From positions 50,015-114,014 of the forward strand of contig USCB01000002.1 of the NCBI GenBank assembly GCA_900553125.1: a DNA stretch of 64,000 bases. Direction: 5' to 3'. Position 1 is the first letter of the stretch. Every line of letters begins with the position of its first letter. Under the pieces are notes generated by a model. The model was not told the origin of the DNA, did not search any database, and saw only the letters and a list, made by a program, of their open reading frames with translations. Source of the DNA: an uncultured Clostridium sp. (GTDB taxonomy: Bacteria > Bacillota > Clostridia > TANB77 > CAG-508). Positions 9,120 through 18,442 of this stretch are shown here, one piece after another. The position numbers were made by a program, and so were the translations under genes.

Positions 9120-9159
9120 TGGTAAAAATAATGGGTATAAAAGCTTATTATTTTTACCA
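9120..9159 (+). terminator. Terminator after the HAD phosphatase
   Basis: A 13-bp perfect stem (TGGTAAAAATAAT / ATTATTTTTACCA) with a 14-base loop lies 20 bases after the stop, followed by AATTTT. Confidence 0.6.
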
Positions 9160-9266
9160 AATTTTAATCGTTTCTTAATAAAAAATTAATAATATATGGT
9201 GGAAAAAATAAAAAAATTAAAGTATAATTATTAAAGTTTAAAAATTAATATTAAAAGAGGTAAAAT

Positions 9267-9926
9267 ATGAAGGAAAAAATAAGAGGATTTATTATTAAGA
9301 ATTTAAAATGGATTATATTATTTATTTGTTTGATTGGCTTTTTAGCATTAGCAGAAGATGTATTTAATAAAGAAATAATGAATGGAGATATAATAGGATA
9401 TAAAATGGTATCAAAATTTTTAATATCCGATTTTGCAACTCCAATAGCAAAATTTATCACGAATTTTGGAGGAGCAATTTTTTTAGTTGTATTAACGGTT
9501 ACACTAGTTGTATTAGTAAAAAATAAGAAAATTAGTTTATCGATTTTTTCTAATTTAGTGATTATAACAGGATTAAATCAATTGTTAAAAAGAATTTTAC
9601 AAAGACCACGTCCAACTGAATTCAGAATAGTAGAAGAAACAGGATATAGTTTTCCATCAGGACATTCTATGGTAAGTATGGCTTTTTATGGATATTTAAT
9701 ATATTTGATTTATAAATATGTAGAAAACAAATATATTAAATGGATTTTAATTGTACTTTTAAGTTGCTTGATAGTAGGAATAGGAACAAGCCGAATTTAT
9801 CTTGGAGTACATTATACAAGTGATGTTTTAGGTGGATTTTTGATTTCTATTTCATATTTAGTAATTTACATAAGTGCGGTAAATAAGTTTTTGATAGGAA
9901 AAGATAATGGAAATGAGGAAGAATAA
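9267..9926 (+). CDS. PAP2-family membrane phosphatase
   Basis: This 219-residue protein has about six membrane helices and the three PAP2 motifs: KRILQRPRP (near 110), PSGHS (near 128) and SRIYLGVHYTSDV (near 173). Bacterial members dephosphorylate undecaprenyl pyrophosphate or phosphatidic acid phosphates; the former fits the nearby undecaprenol-kinase gene but is inference. AAGAGG precedes ATG, and a TATAAT lies at 9223. Confidence 0.9.
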   Translation: MKEKIRGFIIKNLKWIILFICLIGFLALAEDVFNKEIMNGDIIGYKMVSKFLISDFATPIAKFITNFGGAIFLVVLTVTLVVLVKNKKISLSIFSNLVIITGLNQLLKRILQRPRPTEFRIVEETGYSFPSGHSMVSMAFYGYLIYLIYKYVENKYIKWILIVLLSCLIVGIGTSRIYLGVHYTSDVLGGFLISISYLVIYISAVNKFLIGKDNGNEEE

Positions 9927-9934
9927 TTTAATAG

Positions 9935-10123
9935 GCAAAAAATATAATAAGTGACAATTTAACAAAAATAATACAGTCACAAAATTTAGAAAAACAGATT
10001 TCTAGTATTATGAATGATTATATGAAAAATGCGATGGGTAGTATAAGTAAAAGTCTATGCCATAGTAAAGTAAACATTAAAAACAGGAGATTAAGTTTGA
10101 AAAATAATTGTAAAATACAATAG
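9935..10123 (+). pseudogene. Possible fragment of a permease-like gene
   Basis: A 62-codon open frame without a start reads ISDNLTKIIQSQNLEKQ then ISSIMNDYMKNAMGSISKS. This style is seen in the extracytoplasmic part of large FtsX-type ABC permeases of Clostridia, so I read it as a remnant. The last 20 codons show no such character. Similarity is from memory and weak. Confidence 0.3.
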
Positions 10124-10168
10124 TTTTAATCAAATTTTGTGCCTTACAAGAAAGGAATGTCGGTAAAA

Positions 10169-10715
10169 ATGAACAAAAAAGAATTAAAAGAAAAAATAAA
10201 AAGTTATAAGCAGGAATATAAGAGATTACCTTTTTTTAGAAGATGTATTAATGTAATAATAAAACACATGGATTATTGTTTTTATAAACTTTTAATATAT
10301 TCACAAAAATATAGATATTATAAAACAGAATACAAAAGCGAAAAAAGAATGAAAAAATTATTATTATCAATTTATTATGGAAGAAAATTTTTCAAATACT
10401 GTAAATTAACAGATTGTGAAGTATATAGCGAATTGGGAAAGAATGTAAACATTTTTCATAAAGGTATAATTATTAATCATGATGCAATTATTGGTGATGG
10501 GGTTAGATTTCATGGACACAATTGTATTGGGAATAATGGGAAGGATAACAAGGCACCAATAATCGGAAAAAATGTGGATATAGGTGTAGGAAGTGTAATA
10601 ATTGGAAATGTTGAAATTGCTGATAATATAACAATTGGTGCAAATTCAGTTGTTACTAAGTCATTTTATGAAAGACGGGATAACCATAGTTGGTAATCCT
10701 GCACATAAGATTTAA
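10169..10715 (+). CDS. Serine acetyltransferase-like hexapeptide protein with +1 frameshift at CGG
   Basis: The left-handed beta-helix hexapeptide region (IINHDAIIGDG, GHNCIGNNG, APIIGKNVDIGVGSVIIG) resembles CysE-like O-acetyltransferases; the N-terminal part is short and basic. The reading frame ends early at 10696 after ...KSFYERRDNHSW. Skipping one C at 10676, part of in-frame CGG, gives GITIVGNPAHKI and a stop at 10713-10715, the normal family C terminus. The shift is thus one extra C before GGG. ATG 10169 has AAAGGA upstream, though spacing is long; 10157 is an alternative. Interpreted as either a recent frameshift mutation or a frameshifted but expressed gene. Confidence 0.75.
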
Positions 10716-10805
10716 AATGGACAAGTTTGCAGCTTATAACAAGCTTTAGTAACTGTGGACTATAATTATAGATTAGAATAAATTTAATTAAAAACATAAA
10801 AATAA

Positions 10806-10834
10806 TAGACATAATTAGCTAAAAATGATATAAT
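10806..10834 (+). promoter_or_regulatory. Promoter of leuS
   Basis: TAGACA (10806), 17 bases, extended -10 TGATATAAT ending 10834. A second TATAAT is at 10844. No T-box leader is present, unusual for a Firmicute tRNA synthetase gene. Confidence 0.55.
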
Positions 10835-10886
10835 TGTAAACGTTATAATAAGTTTGTTTAACGAACTATAAATGGAGGGATTAACA

Positions 10887-13334
10887 TTGAAATATTCAAA
10901 AAAGACAGATGCCAAATGGCAAAAACAATGGAAAGAAAAAAAAGTATATAAATATGATATGAACAGCAAAAAAGAAAAATTCTATACACTCGAAATGTTT
11001 TCATATCCATCAGGAGCAAAATTACACTTAGGGCACTGGTTCAACTATGCCCCATCAGACTCATTTGCTAGATACAAAAAAATGAATGGATACAATGTAT
11101 TTCATCCAATGGGATTTGATGCTTTTGGACTTCCAGCAGAAAACTATGCTATCAAAACAGGAATACATCCAGAAGAATCAACATTAAAAAATATAGATAC
11201 AATGAAAAAACAACTAGAAGAAATGGGAGGAAGTTATGACTGGGATTACTCAGTAGAAACTTGTATGCCAAATTATTACAAATGGACACAATGGCTATTT
11301 TTACAATTATATAAAGCAGGACTAGCTTACAAAAAAGAAGCACCTGTTAACTGGTGTGATAGTTGTAAGACAGTTCTAGCAAATGAGCAAGTTATAGGCG
11401 GAAAATGCGAAAGATGTGGTTCAGAAGTAAAAAGAAAAAAATTATCACAATGGTTTTTCAAAATTACAAACTATGCAGAAGAATTATTACAAGGATTAGA
11501 AACTCTAGATTGGCCTGAATCAACAAAAAAAGTACAAACAAATTGGATAGGAAAATCAGAGGGAAGCGAAATCAAATTTAAATGTGAGAGTAACGAAAAA
11601 GAAATAACAGTATTTACAACAAGAACAGATACATTAAATGGAGTTACATATGTAGTTATTGCACCAGAAAGTGATTTAGTACAAGAAATTACAACACCAG
11701 AATGTAGAGAAAATGTGGAAAACTACATAAAAGAAACATCAAAATTAAGTGACATTGAAAGACTATCAACAGACAAAGAAAAAACAGGAGTATTTACAGG
11801 AGCATATGCAATAAATCCAATAAATGGAGACAAAGTTCCAATTTGGATAGCAGATTATGTGTTAGAAGACTATGGAACAGGAGCAGTAATGGCAGTTCCA
11901 GCACATGATACAAGAGACTTTGAATTTGCTAGCAAATATAATTTACCAATAAAACAAGTTGTAAAAAGTAAATCTGATGAAGAAATAACATTACCATATA
12001 CAGAATATGGAATATTAATAAATAGTGGAAAATATAATGGTTTAGAATCAAGTATTGCTAAAAAGACAATTACAGAAGATTTAAACAAAACAAATCAAGG
12101 AAATAAAACTGTAAATTATAGATTAAAAGACTGGTTAATATCAAGACAAAGATATTGGGGAGCACCTATTCCTATTATATATTGTGATAAATGCGGAACT
12201 GTGCCAGTACCAGAAAAAGATTTACCAGTATTATTGCCACACAATGTTGAATTCAAGCCAGATGGAGAATCACCATTAAAAAAATCAAGCGAATTTATGA
12301 ATTGCACTTGTCCAAAATGTGGTGGAAAAGCCAAGAGAGAAGCCGATACTTTAGATACATTTGTATGTTCATCATGGTACTACTTAAGATATCCAGATGC
12401 AAAAAATGATAAAGAAGCATTTAGAAAAGAAATAGTAGACAAAATGCTACCAGTTGATGTATATGTAGGTGGAAAAGAACATGCTGCAATGCACCTTATC
12501 TATGCAAGATTTATGACAAAAGCATTAAGAGATTTAGGATATTTAGATTTTGACGAACCATTTAAAAAATTAATACATCAAGGTATGATTTTAGGACCAG
12601 ATGGAAACAAAATGAGCAAAAGTAAAGGGAATACAGTTTCTCCAGAAGAATATATAGAAAAATATGGTTCAGATGTATTTAGAATGTACATAATGTTTGG
12701 ATTTGAATACAGACAAGGTGGACCTTGGAAAGAAAAAGGTATTGAGTCAATGGTAAAATATTTTTCAAAGATTGAAAGATTAATTGAAAAATATAATGAA
12801 TTAAAAACAGGTAAAACATCTAATGAAATAGGAGCAAAAGAAAAAGAACTACTTAGATGGAAAAACCAAACAATAAAAACAATGGGAAATGATATTAATG
12901 ATTACAGATTTAATACAGCTATTGCAAGAAGTATGGAATTATCTAATAAAATTAGTGATTATATTAGAGATGAGAATATAAATATAGAGGTTTTACAAAA
13001 TGTTATTGAAATCTTTATCACGTTACTTTCTCCACTTGCACCTCATTTTTCTCAAGAATTATGGGAGAAAATTGGAAAAGAAGGTTTTGTTTATAATGAA
13101 AAATGGCCTGAAATCATAGAAAGTGAAATGAATGGTGGAACTAAGAAAATTCCTGTTCAGGTTAATGGAAAGTTAAAACTTTGCGTTATTGTTGATGCTG
13201 ATCTTTCAGCAGAAGACATTCTTGAGAACGTTAAGGATGATGAACAAGTTAAGGAAATCTTAGAGAAGAATGATGTCATAAAAGAGGTTTATGTGCCTGG
13301 TAAGATTTTTAATATAGTTGTGAAAAAGAAATAA
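10887..13334 (+). CDS. leuS: Leucyl-tRNA synthetase
   Basis: This class I enzyme attaches leucine to tRNA-Leu. It is 815 residues from the chosen start, normal for LeuRS. It shows the HLGH signature near residue 48, zinc-ribbon cysteines, the CP1 editing domain ([14 protein letters not shown]), the [13 protein letters not shown] core, and KMSKSKGN near 574. The start is TTG 10887, six bases after GGAGGG; the ATG at 10872 overlaps that ribosome site and is unlikely. A terminator follows at 13340. Confidence 0.96.
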   Translation: MKYSKKTDAKWQKQWKEKKVYKYDMNSKKEKFYTLEMFSYPSGAKLHLGHWFNYAPSDSFARYKKMNGYNVFHPMGFDAFGLPAENYAIKTGIHPEESTLKNIDTMKKQLEEMGGSYDWDYSVETCMPNYYKWTQWLFLQLYKAGLAYKKEAPVNWCDSCKTVLANEQVIGGKCERCGSEVKRKKLSQWFFKITNYAEELLQGLETLDWPESTKKVQTNWIGKSEGSEIKFKCESNEKEITVFTTRTDTLNGVTYVVIAPESDLVQEITTPECRENVENYIKETSKLSDIERLSTDKEKTGVFTGAYAINPINGDKVPIWIADYVLEDYGTGAVMAVPAHDTRDFEFASKYNLPIKQVVKSKSDEEITLPYTEYGILINSGKYNGLESSIAKKTITEDLNKTNQGNKTVNYRLKDWLISRQRYWGAPIPIIYCDKCGTVPVPEKDLPVLLPHNVEFKPDGESPLKKSSEFMNCTCPKCGGKAKREADTLDTFVCSSWYYLRYPDAKNDKEAFRKEIVDKMLPVDVYVGGKEHAAMHLIYARFMTKALRDLGYLDFDEPFKKLIHQGMILGPDGNKMSKSKGNTVSPEEYIEKYGSDVFRMYIMFGFEYRQGGPWKEKGIESMVKYFSKIERLIEKYNELKTGKTSNEIGAKEKELLRWKNQTIKTMGNDINDYRFNTAIARSMELSNKISDYIRDENINIEVLQNVIEIFITLLSPLAPHFSQELWEKIGKEGFVYNEKWPEIIESEMNGGTKKIPVQVNGKLKLCVIVDADLSAEDILENVKDDEQVKEILEKNDVIKEVYVPGKIFNIVVKKK

Positions 13335-13339
13335 TTTGA

Positions 13340-13366
13340 AGAGTATCATTAAATGGTACTCTTTTT
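13340..13366. terminator. Bidirectional terminator between leuS and the TetR gene
   Basis: AGAGTATCAT / ATGGTACTCT pair with one wobble, loop TAA, then TTTTT on the plus strand. The convergent TetR stop codon touches its right side. Confidence 0.7.
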
Positions 13367-13970
13367 AACTATTAATTAAACTAACAATTGAATCAACACA
13401 AATACTAGTCATTACATCATAATCAAGCCCATCATGCCTATGATAAACAATTTCATGACACAAATTATCAATCAATCCAATACAAATATGAACCCTTTCC
13501 ATTAAATTTTTACCCCCAAAACCATTATTAACCAAAAGTTCATAAATCTTTTCAGTCATTTCCATTTCTCTTTTATGAAAATAAAAAGCAACATCTTCAT
13601 CTAAATGAGCCATAGCCATAATTTCCTCATGAGCAGATTTAGAAAGTTTATGATTTTGAACAAAACTATCAATCATTTTTCTTATAATATCATTCAAATT
13701 ACTTTTATCAAAATTATTTGCAGAAATATTAAGCATTGGGTAAAAAATATTATCTGCATATTTTCTCAAAGCTTCTATAAGAATATCATGTTTATCTTTA
13801 AAATACTGATAAACTATACCTGTAGAAACACCTGCATTTTTAGCAATTTCAGCAGTATTAGTATTATAATATCCTTTTTCACAAATTAACTCAAAACCAT
13901 ATTCGATAATTTTTTCTTTTTTCTCAATTGACCTCTTTTGTATAGGTTCTCTTATTTCATATTCGCTCAT
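13365..13970 (-). CDS. TetR/AcrR-family repressor of the adjacent ABC exporter
   Basis: A 201-residue TetR-type regulator. The N-terminal HTH is clear: IIEYGFELICEKGYYNT, then TAEIAKNAGVSTGIVYQYF and KDKHDILIEA. The C-terminal ligand domain is divergent. It is transcribed away from an ABC transporter, and two near-identical palindromes lie in the 150-base divergent region, so local control of itself and the exporter is the obvious inference. RBS is AGGAGG. Confidence 0.9.
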   Translation of the reverse strand: MSEYEIREPIQKRSIEKKEKIIEYGFELICEKGYYNTNTAEIAKNAGVSTGIVYQYFKDKHDILIEALRKYADNIFYPMLNISANNFDKSNLNDIIRKMIDSFVQNHKLSKSAHEEIMAMAHLDEDVAFYFHKREMEMTEKIYELLVNNGFGGKNLMERVHICIGLIDNLCHEIVYHRHDGLDYDVMTSICVDSIVSLINS

Positions 13971-13994
13971 AAAATCCTCCTAAAAATTCATTCA

Positions 13995-14023
13995 ATTATA
14001 TAACTAAAAAAATAAGTTGTCAA
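13995..14023 (-). promoter_or_regulatory. Promoter of the TetR gene
   Basis: On the minus strand: TTGACA (14018-14023), 17 bases, TATAAT (13995-14000), both perfect. The -35 abuts operator 1. Confidence 0.8.
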
Positions 14024-14047
14024 TAATATGAAAAAAGTTTCATATTA
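14024..14047. promoter_or_regulatory. TetR operator 1
   Basis: Perfect palindrome TAATATGAAA-AAAG-TTTCATATTA, located between the -35 boxes of the two divergent promoters. Confidence 0.75.
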
Positions 14048-14049
14048 TA

Positions 14050-14078
14050 TTGACTTTATAAAAAAATATATATATAAT
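14050..14078 (+). promoter_or_regulatory. Promoter of the ABC exporter operon
   Basis: TTGACT (14050), 17 bases, TATAAT (14073-14078). It is framed by operator 1 upstream and operator 2 downstream. Confidence 0.8.
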
Positions 14079-14085
14079 TTAGCAA

Positions 14086-14109
14086 TAATATGAAAAAAGT
14101 TTCATATAG
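14086..14109. promoter_or_regulatory. TetR operator 2
   Basis: TAATATGAAA-AAAG-TTTCATAT, the same palindrome as operator 1 with 8-bp perfect arms. The centres are 62 bases apart, about six helical turns, and operator 2 overlaps the transcription start region. Confidence 0.75.
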
Positions 14110-14120
14110 AAGGAGGAAAT

Positions 14121-14831
14121 ATGAAAACAATAGTAGAATTAAAAAATTTAAGCAAAATTTATAATACTGGAGAAAAGGAATTTAAGGCATTAGACAATAT
14201 CGATTTATCAATAGGAAAAGGAGAATTTGTAGTAATACTTGGACCATCAGGAGCAGGAAAGTCAACACTATTAAACATAATAGGTGGAATGGATACACCT
14301 ACAAATGGAAGTATAAAAATAGATGGAGAAGAGATTTCAAAATACAACGAAAATAAATTAAGTGAATATAGAGCAGAAAATATAGGATTTATTTTCCAAT
14401 TTTACAATATATTACCAACACTTACAGTATTAGAAAATGTAGAATTAATAAAAGATGTAGTAAAAAATGGAAATGACAGCAAAGAAGCAATAAAAGCAGT
14501 TGGATTAGAAGAACATATGAATAAATTTCCAAACCAGCTATCAGGAGGAGAACAACAAAGAGTATCAATTGCAAGAGCAATCGCAAAAAATCCAAAATTA
14601 TTATTATGTGATGAACCAACAGGAGCATTAGATTCTAAGACAGGTGTTGAAGTTTTAAAATTATTGAAAAAACAATGTGATGGAAATAATGGAGAAAATA
14701 CAGTAATTATAGTAACACATAATAGCTTATTTGCCGAGATTGCAGACACAGTAGTTAGAGTAAAAAACGGAAAAATTGAAAGTGTAACTAAAAATGAAAA
14801 TCCTAAAAAGATTGATGAGGTGAACTGGTAA
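14121..14831 (+). CDS. ABC transporter ATP-binding protein (MacB/LolD type)
   Basis: This 236-residue ATPase has Walker A GPSGAGKST (near 42), Q-loop FQF, signature LSGGEQQRVSIARA (near 139), Walker B LLLCDEPTGALD and switch VTHN. It pairs with the FtsX-type permease one base downstream. These pairs export antimicrobial peptides or lipids, or sense envelope stress. RBS AAGGAGGAA. Expression is probably repressed by the divergent TetR protein. Confidence 0.94.
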   Translation: MKTIVELKNLSKIYNTGEKEFKALDNIDLSIGKGEFVVILGPSGAGKSTLLNIIGGMDTPTNGSIKIDGEEISKYNENKLSEYRAENIGFIFQFYNILPTLTVLENVELIKDVVKNGNDSKEAIKAVGLEEHMNKFPNQLSGGEQQRVSIARAIAKNPKLLLCDEPTGALDSKTGVEVLKLLKKQCDGNNGENTVIIVTHNSLFAEIADTVVRVKNGKIESVTKNENPKKIDEVNW

Positions 14832-14832
14832 T

Positions 14833-17202
14833 ATGCTAAGAAGAAAAATGATTAGAGATATAAAGCAAAATCTGTCACAATTTATCACAATATTATTAAT
14901 GGTTTTCATTGGAATTATGGCTTATAGCGGAATTGAAAGTTACATGGAGGGCATGAAAGAAACTGCAAACAATTTTTATGGTGATTACAATTTACAAGAC
15001 TTAAATGTAATGGGGGAATTGTCAGAAGAAAATATTGATACAATAAAAGAAATTAGTAATGTAAAAAATGCAGAAGGAAAATTAAATGTAAATGGAGTTC
15101 TAGAAAATGATGATGATACCACAATTTCTATGAATTTTATAGAAGAAAATGAAATATCAAAATTTTATATTGTAGATGGCGAAAGTTTTAACAAAGACAC
15201 AAAAGGAATATGGCTAGACAACTTTTTTGCAGGAGAAAACAAATTAAAAATTGGTGACACATTAAAAGTAAAATATGATGGATATGTTTTCGAGGAGAAA
15301 ATAGTAGGGCTTATAAATGTACCAGATCATGTTTATGATGTAAAAGATGAATCACAACTATATCCAGACCATAAAACATTTGGATTTGCGTACGCGTCTA
15401 GTAATGAATTAGAAGGATTTATAAAAAATCAAGTAATGAAAGAAGCTAATCTAACAGATGAAAGCATATTTAATCAAGTATTTAGTAATTTTAATTATAA
15501 AGATTACATTAAATATAATTACATAATGGTAGATATAGATAACAAAGAAAAATTTAATGAAGTTAAAAATAGTATAGAGGAAAAAATAGAAAATGTAGCA
15601 GTAATTAATATTGAGGACACTACATCTTATAAGCAATACCAAGGAGAAATTGAAGAAGGAGAAACATATATTGGTGTATTTTCAGGATTGTTTTTATTTA
15701 TAGCTTTACTTTCTGTTGTTACAACTATGAACAGAGTTGTAAAAAAACAAAGATTGCAAATAGGAACATTAAAAGCATTAGGATTTAAACAAAGAAAAAT
15801 TGTATTACATTATATAAGTTACAGTTTCTGGATTTCTATGGTTGCAGTTTTACTAGGCTTAGTTGCAGGTAGATATTTTATAGGAAGTGTATTTATAGGG
15901 CTAGAAATGAGCTTTTTTGAAATACCAAATGGAATGCCAATAATAAAAAATGACTCATATGTTGTTGCAGCTCTTGTAGTATTATGTGTATCATTTGTTA
16001 CATATTTATCAACAAGAAAAATTTTAAAAGAAAAAACAGCAGATACTTTAAGAAACGAAATTCCAAGTGTAAAAAGTAAATCTTTAAATATAACGACAAC
16101 AGGAATATTCAAAAAAATGAGCTTTAATACTAAATGGAACATAAGAGATATGTTCAGAAATAAAGCAAGAACAATTACTGGTATTGTAGGAATTACAGCT
16201 TGTGCAATGCTTATTGTATGTAGCTTGGGAATGCTTGATAGTATGAATTATTTTATAGATTTACAGTTTAATAAAATTTTTAATTTTGAATATAAATTAA
16301 GCCTAAAATCAGACATTAGTACAGAAAATCTAAAGGAATTAACTGATAAATATGGAGATAATACATCTCAAAGTATATATATTGAAATAAAAGATAATGA
16401 TGGAAATATTGAAAGTAATAATATTTTTGTAACAGATAGTAAAGACTATGTTAGATTTGTTGACAATAAAGATCGATTTATAAGTGTAGATAATGATGAT
16501 GGTGTATATGTTACATATAAATTGGCAAAGACAAAAGGATATAAAATAGGTGATGAAATTTTATGGCACATTTCTGGAAATAATAAATATTATACATCTA
16601 AAATAGTTGGATTTAACAAAGACCCACAAAATCAAAATCTTACAATGACAAGAAAATATTTAGAGAGCTTAGATATTGAATATAAGCCAGATTCTTTATA
16701 TACTAATGTGAATTTAAGTGAAAATAAAGATATTGAAGGTGTTACAGTAATATCAAATATAGATAAATTAAAAGAAGGAATGGATGGAATGCTAGAAACA
16801 ATGAAAATAATGCTTGTACTTATTATTGTTATAGCAATTATCTTAGGTTCAGTAATTATCTATAATTTAGGAATACTTTCTTATACAGAAAAACAATATC
16901 AATTTGCAACATTAAAGGTTTTAGGATTTAAAGATAAACAAATTCAAAAGATATTTATTAGGCAAAATAATATTGTATCTGTTATATCTATAATTTTAGG
17001 ATTACCTGCAGGATTTTATTTAACAGATTGGCTATTTAAAACAGCAATAGAAGAACACTATGATTTTGGAGCACATATAAATTTGGTAAGTTATGTTTTG
17101 GCAGCTATTGGAACTTTTGTGATTTCTTATGTTGTTTCTAAGATATTGGCTAAGAAGATTAGAAAAATAGATATGGTAACAAGTTTGAAAGGAAATGAGT
17201 AG
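14833..17202 (+). CDS. FtsX-like ABC transporter permease
   Basis: A 789-residue permease: an N-terminal helix, a large extracytoplasmic region (about 45-265), an FtsX block of three helices (about 275-385) with TLKALGFKQRKIV, a helix near 450, a second extracytoplasmic region, and a second FtsX block (about 655-780) with TLKVLGFKDKQIQ. The duplicated layout matches BceB/YknZ-like exporters with two FtsX modules. Start ATG is one base after the ATPase stop, with GAGGTG upstream. Substrate unknown; neighbouring TetR suggests a small toxic ligand as inducer. Confidence 0.9.
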   Translation: MLRRKMIRDIKQNLSQFITILLMVFIGIMAYSGIESYMEGMKETANNFYGDYNLQDLNVMGELSEENIDTIKEISNVKNAEGKLNVNGVLENDDDTTISMNFIEENEISKFYIVDGESFNKDTKGIWLDNFFAGENKLKIGDTLKVKYDGYVFEEKIVGLINVPDHVYDVKDESQLYPDHKTFGFAYASSNELEGFIKNQVMKEANLTDESIFNQVFSNFNYKDYIKYNYIMVDIDNKEKFNEVKNSIEEKIENVAVINIEDTTSYKQYQGEIEEGETYIGVFSGLFLFIALLSVVTTMNRVVKKQRLQIGTLKALGFKQRKIVLHYISYSFWISMVAVLLGLVAGRYFIGSVFIGLEMSFFEIPNGMPIIKNDSYVVAALVVLCVSFVTYLSTRKILKEKTADTLRNEIPSVKSKSLNITTTGIFKKMSFNTKWNIRDMFRNKARTITGIVGITACAMLIVCSLGMLDSMNYFIDLQFNKIFNFEYKLSLKSDISTENLKELTDKYGDNTSQSIYIEIKDNDGNIESNNIFVTDSKDYVRFVDNKDRFISVDNDDGVYVTYKLAKTKGYKIGDEILWHISGNNKYYTSKIVGFNKDPQNQNLTMTRKYLESLDIEYKPDSLYTNVNLSENKDIEGVTVISNIDKLKEGMDGMLETMKIMLVLIIVIAIILGSVIIYNLGILSYTEKQYQFATLKVLGFKDKQIQKIFIRQNNIVSVISIILGLPAGFYLTDWLFKTAIEEHYDFGAHINLVSYVLAAIGTFVISYVVSKILAKKIRKIDMVTSLKGNE

Positions 17203-17228
17203 AATTTAAATTTATTGGGGGTGTAATA

Positions 17229-18005
17229 ATGAATATAGTTATAGGATTAATGATACCGTTTCTAGGAACAACTCTAGGAAGTGCAATGGTATTTTTAATG
17301 AAAAATAAATTAAATAAAAAAGTGGAAAAAATATTACTTGGGTTTGCATCAGGTGTTATGATTGCAGCTTCTGTATGGTCATTATTAATACCTTCAATAG
17401 ATATGGCAACAGAACAAAAAATTACACCTTGGGTTCCAGCAGCAGTGGGATTCTTATTAGGTATTGTATTTTTACTAGTTTTAGATAGTGTAATTCCACA
17501 TTTACATTTAGAAAGTACTAAGCCTGAGGGAATAAAAACGAAATTAAAGAAAACAACTATGATGGTATTTGCGGTAACACTTCATAATATTCCAGAGGGA
17601 ATGGCTGTTGGTGTTTCTTTTGCAGGAGCTTTAATTGGAAATACTGGAATAACAATGGCTGGGGCTTTTGCATTAGCAATTGGTATTGCAATTCAAAATT
17701 TTCCAGAAGGAGCAATTATTTCAATGCCTTTGAAGGCTGAGGGAATGTCAAAAGGAAAAGCATTTTTATATGGAACTTTATCTGGAATTGTGGAGCCGAT
17801 AGGTGCGGTAATTACAATATTACTTACAAATTTAGTTGTTCCAATTTTGCCATATTTGTTGGCTTTTGCAGCTGGCGCAATGATTTATGTCGTTGTTGAG
17901 GAATTGATTCCTGAGTCACAAAGTGGAGAGCATTCTAATATTGGAACAATTGGTGTGGCAATTGGTTTTGTGATTATGATGATATTGGATGTGGCATTAG
18001 GTTAG
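17229..18005 (+). CDS. ZIP-family metal transporter
   Basis: A 258-residue membrane protein of the ZIP/GufA family, which imports zinc or other divalent metals. Eight helices can be drawn. The metal-binding motifs are HNIPEGMAVG near 120 and QNFPEGA near 158. It has GGGGTG before ATG and a terminator after it. It lies between the exporter and the copper operon, without obvious shared control. Confidence 0.9.
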   Translation: MNIVIGLMIPFLGTTLGSAMVFLMKNKLNKKVEKILLGFASGVMIAASVWSLLIPSIDMATEQKITPWVPAAVGFLLGIVFLLVLDSVIPHLHLESTKPEGIKTKLKKTTMMVFAVTLHNIPEGMAVGVSFAGALIGNTGITMAGAFALAIGIAIQNFPEGAIISMPLKAEGMSKGKAFLYGTLSGIVEPIGAVITILLTNLVVPILPYLLAFAAGAMIYVVVEELIPESQSGEHSNIGTIGVAIGFVIMMILDVALG

Positions 18006-18022
18006 AAAAATATAAAAATAAG

Positions 18023-18054
18023 AGCAGGTAATTTGTTTATAATTATCTGCTTTT
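18023..18054 (+). terminator. Terminator of the ZIP transporter gene
   Basis: AGCAGGTAATT / AATTATCTGCT with one G-U pair, followed by TTTT. Confidence 0.7.
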
Positions 18055-18111
18055 AATATGCAATATGAATAAATAGCTAAATATAAGCAAAAATAACACC
18101 ATACCCCCTTA

Positions 18112-18140
18112 TTTACAAAATACCATATAGGGTATATAAT
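18112..18140 (+). promoter_or_regulatory. Promoter of the copper operon with CsoR-like operator
   Basis: TTTACA (18112), 17 bases, TATAAT (18135). The spacer holds the inverted repeat ATACC-atatag-GGTAT (18120-18135), and ATACCCCC lies just upstream (18101-18108). C-run/G-run ATACC...GGTAT sites resemble copper-sensing CsoR operators. Promoter is clear; CsoR control is inference. Confidence 0.65.
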
Positions 18141-18166
18141 ACCTAAGAAGATAGGAAAAAGGAAAT

Positions 18167-18217
18167 ATGGACGTAATAGATGAGTTAGTAAGATTGTTTA
18201 AAAAATTTAATAGATAG
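18167..18217 (+). CDS. Possible 16-residue leader peptide before copZ
   Basis: ATG at 18167 with AGGAAAAAGGAAA upstream opens a 16-codon frame (MDVIDELVRLFKKFNR) ending 14 bases before the copZ start. It could be a leader peptide, the remnant of a regulator, or chance. Confidence 0.35.
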   Translation: MDVIDELVRLFKKFNR

Positions 18218-18231
18218 AAAGGATGATAAAA

Positions 18232-18438
18232 ATGAAAGAAATACAATTAAAAATAAATGGAATGATGTGTGTAGGATGTGAAAACAGAGTAAAATCAGCT
18301 GTATCTTTGATAGAAGGAGTAGAAAAAGTAGAGGCAGACCATAATACAGGAATTGTAATAGTAACATCAAAAGAAGATATAGATATTTCTAAAATAAAGG
18401 AAAAAATAATAGATATTGGATATGAAATAGAGGAATAA
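18232..18438 (+). CDS. copZ: Heavy-metal-associated domain protein, copper chaperone
   Basis: A 68-residue HMA domain with GMMCVGCENRV, the CxxC copper(I) site. It would hand copper to the CopA ATPase that starts four bases after its stop. ATG 18232 fits AAAGGA better than the ATG at 18223. Confidence 0.88.
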   Translation: MKEIQLKINGMMCVGCENRVKSAVSLIEGVEKVEADHNTGIVIVTSKEDIDISKIKEKIIDIGYEIEE

Positions 18439-18442
18439 AAAT

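Noticed and set aside
9223..9228. TATAAT as promoter for the PAP2 gene
   Set aside because: No acceptable -35 at 16-18 bases; kept only as a remark.
10716..10886. T-box riboswitch before leuS (also checked before serS and glyS)
   Set aside because: No AGGGTGGNACCGCG-like antiterminator and too little leader sequence.
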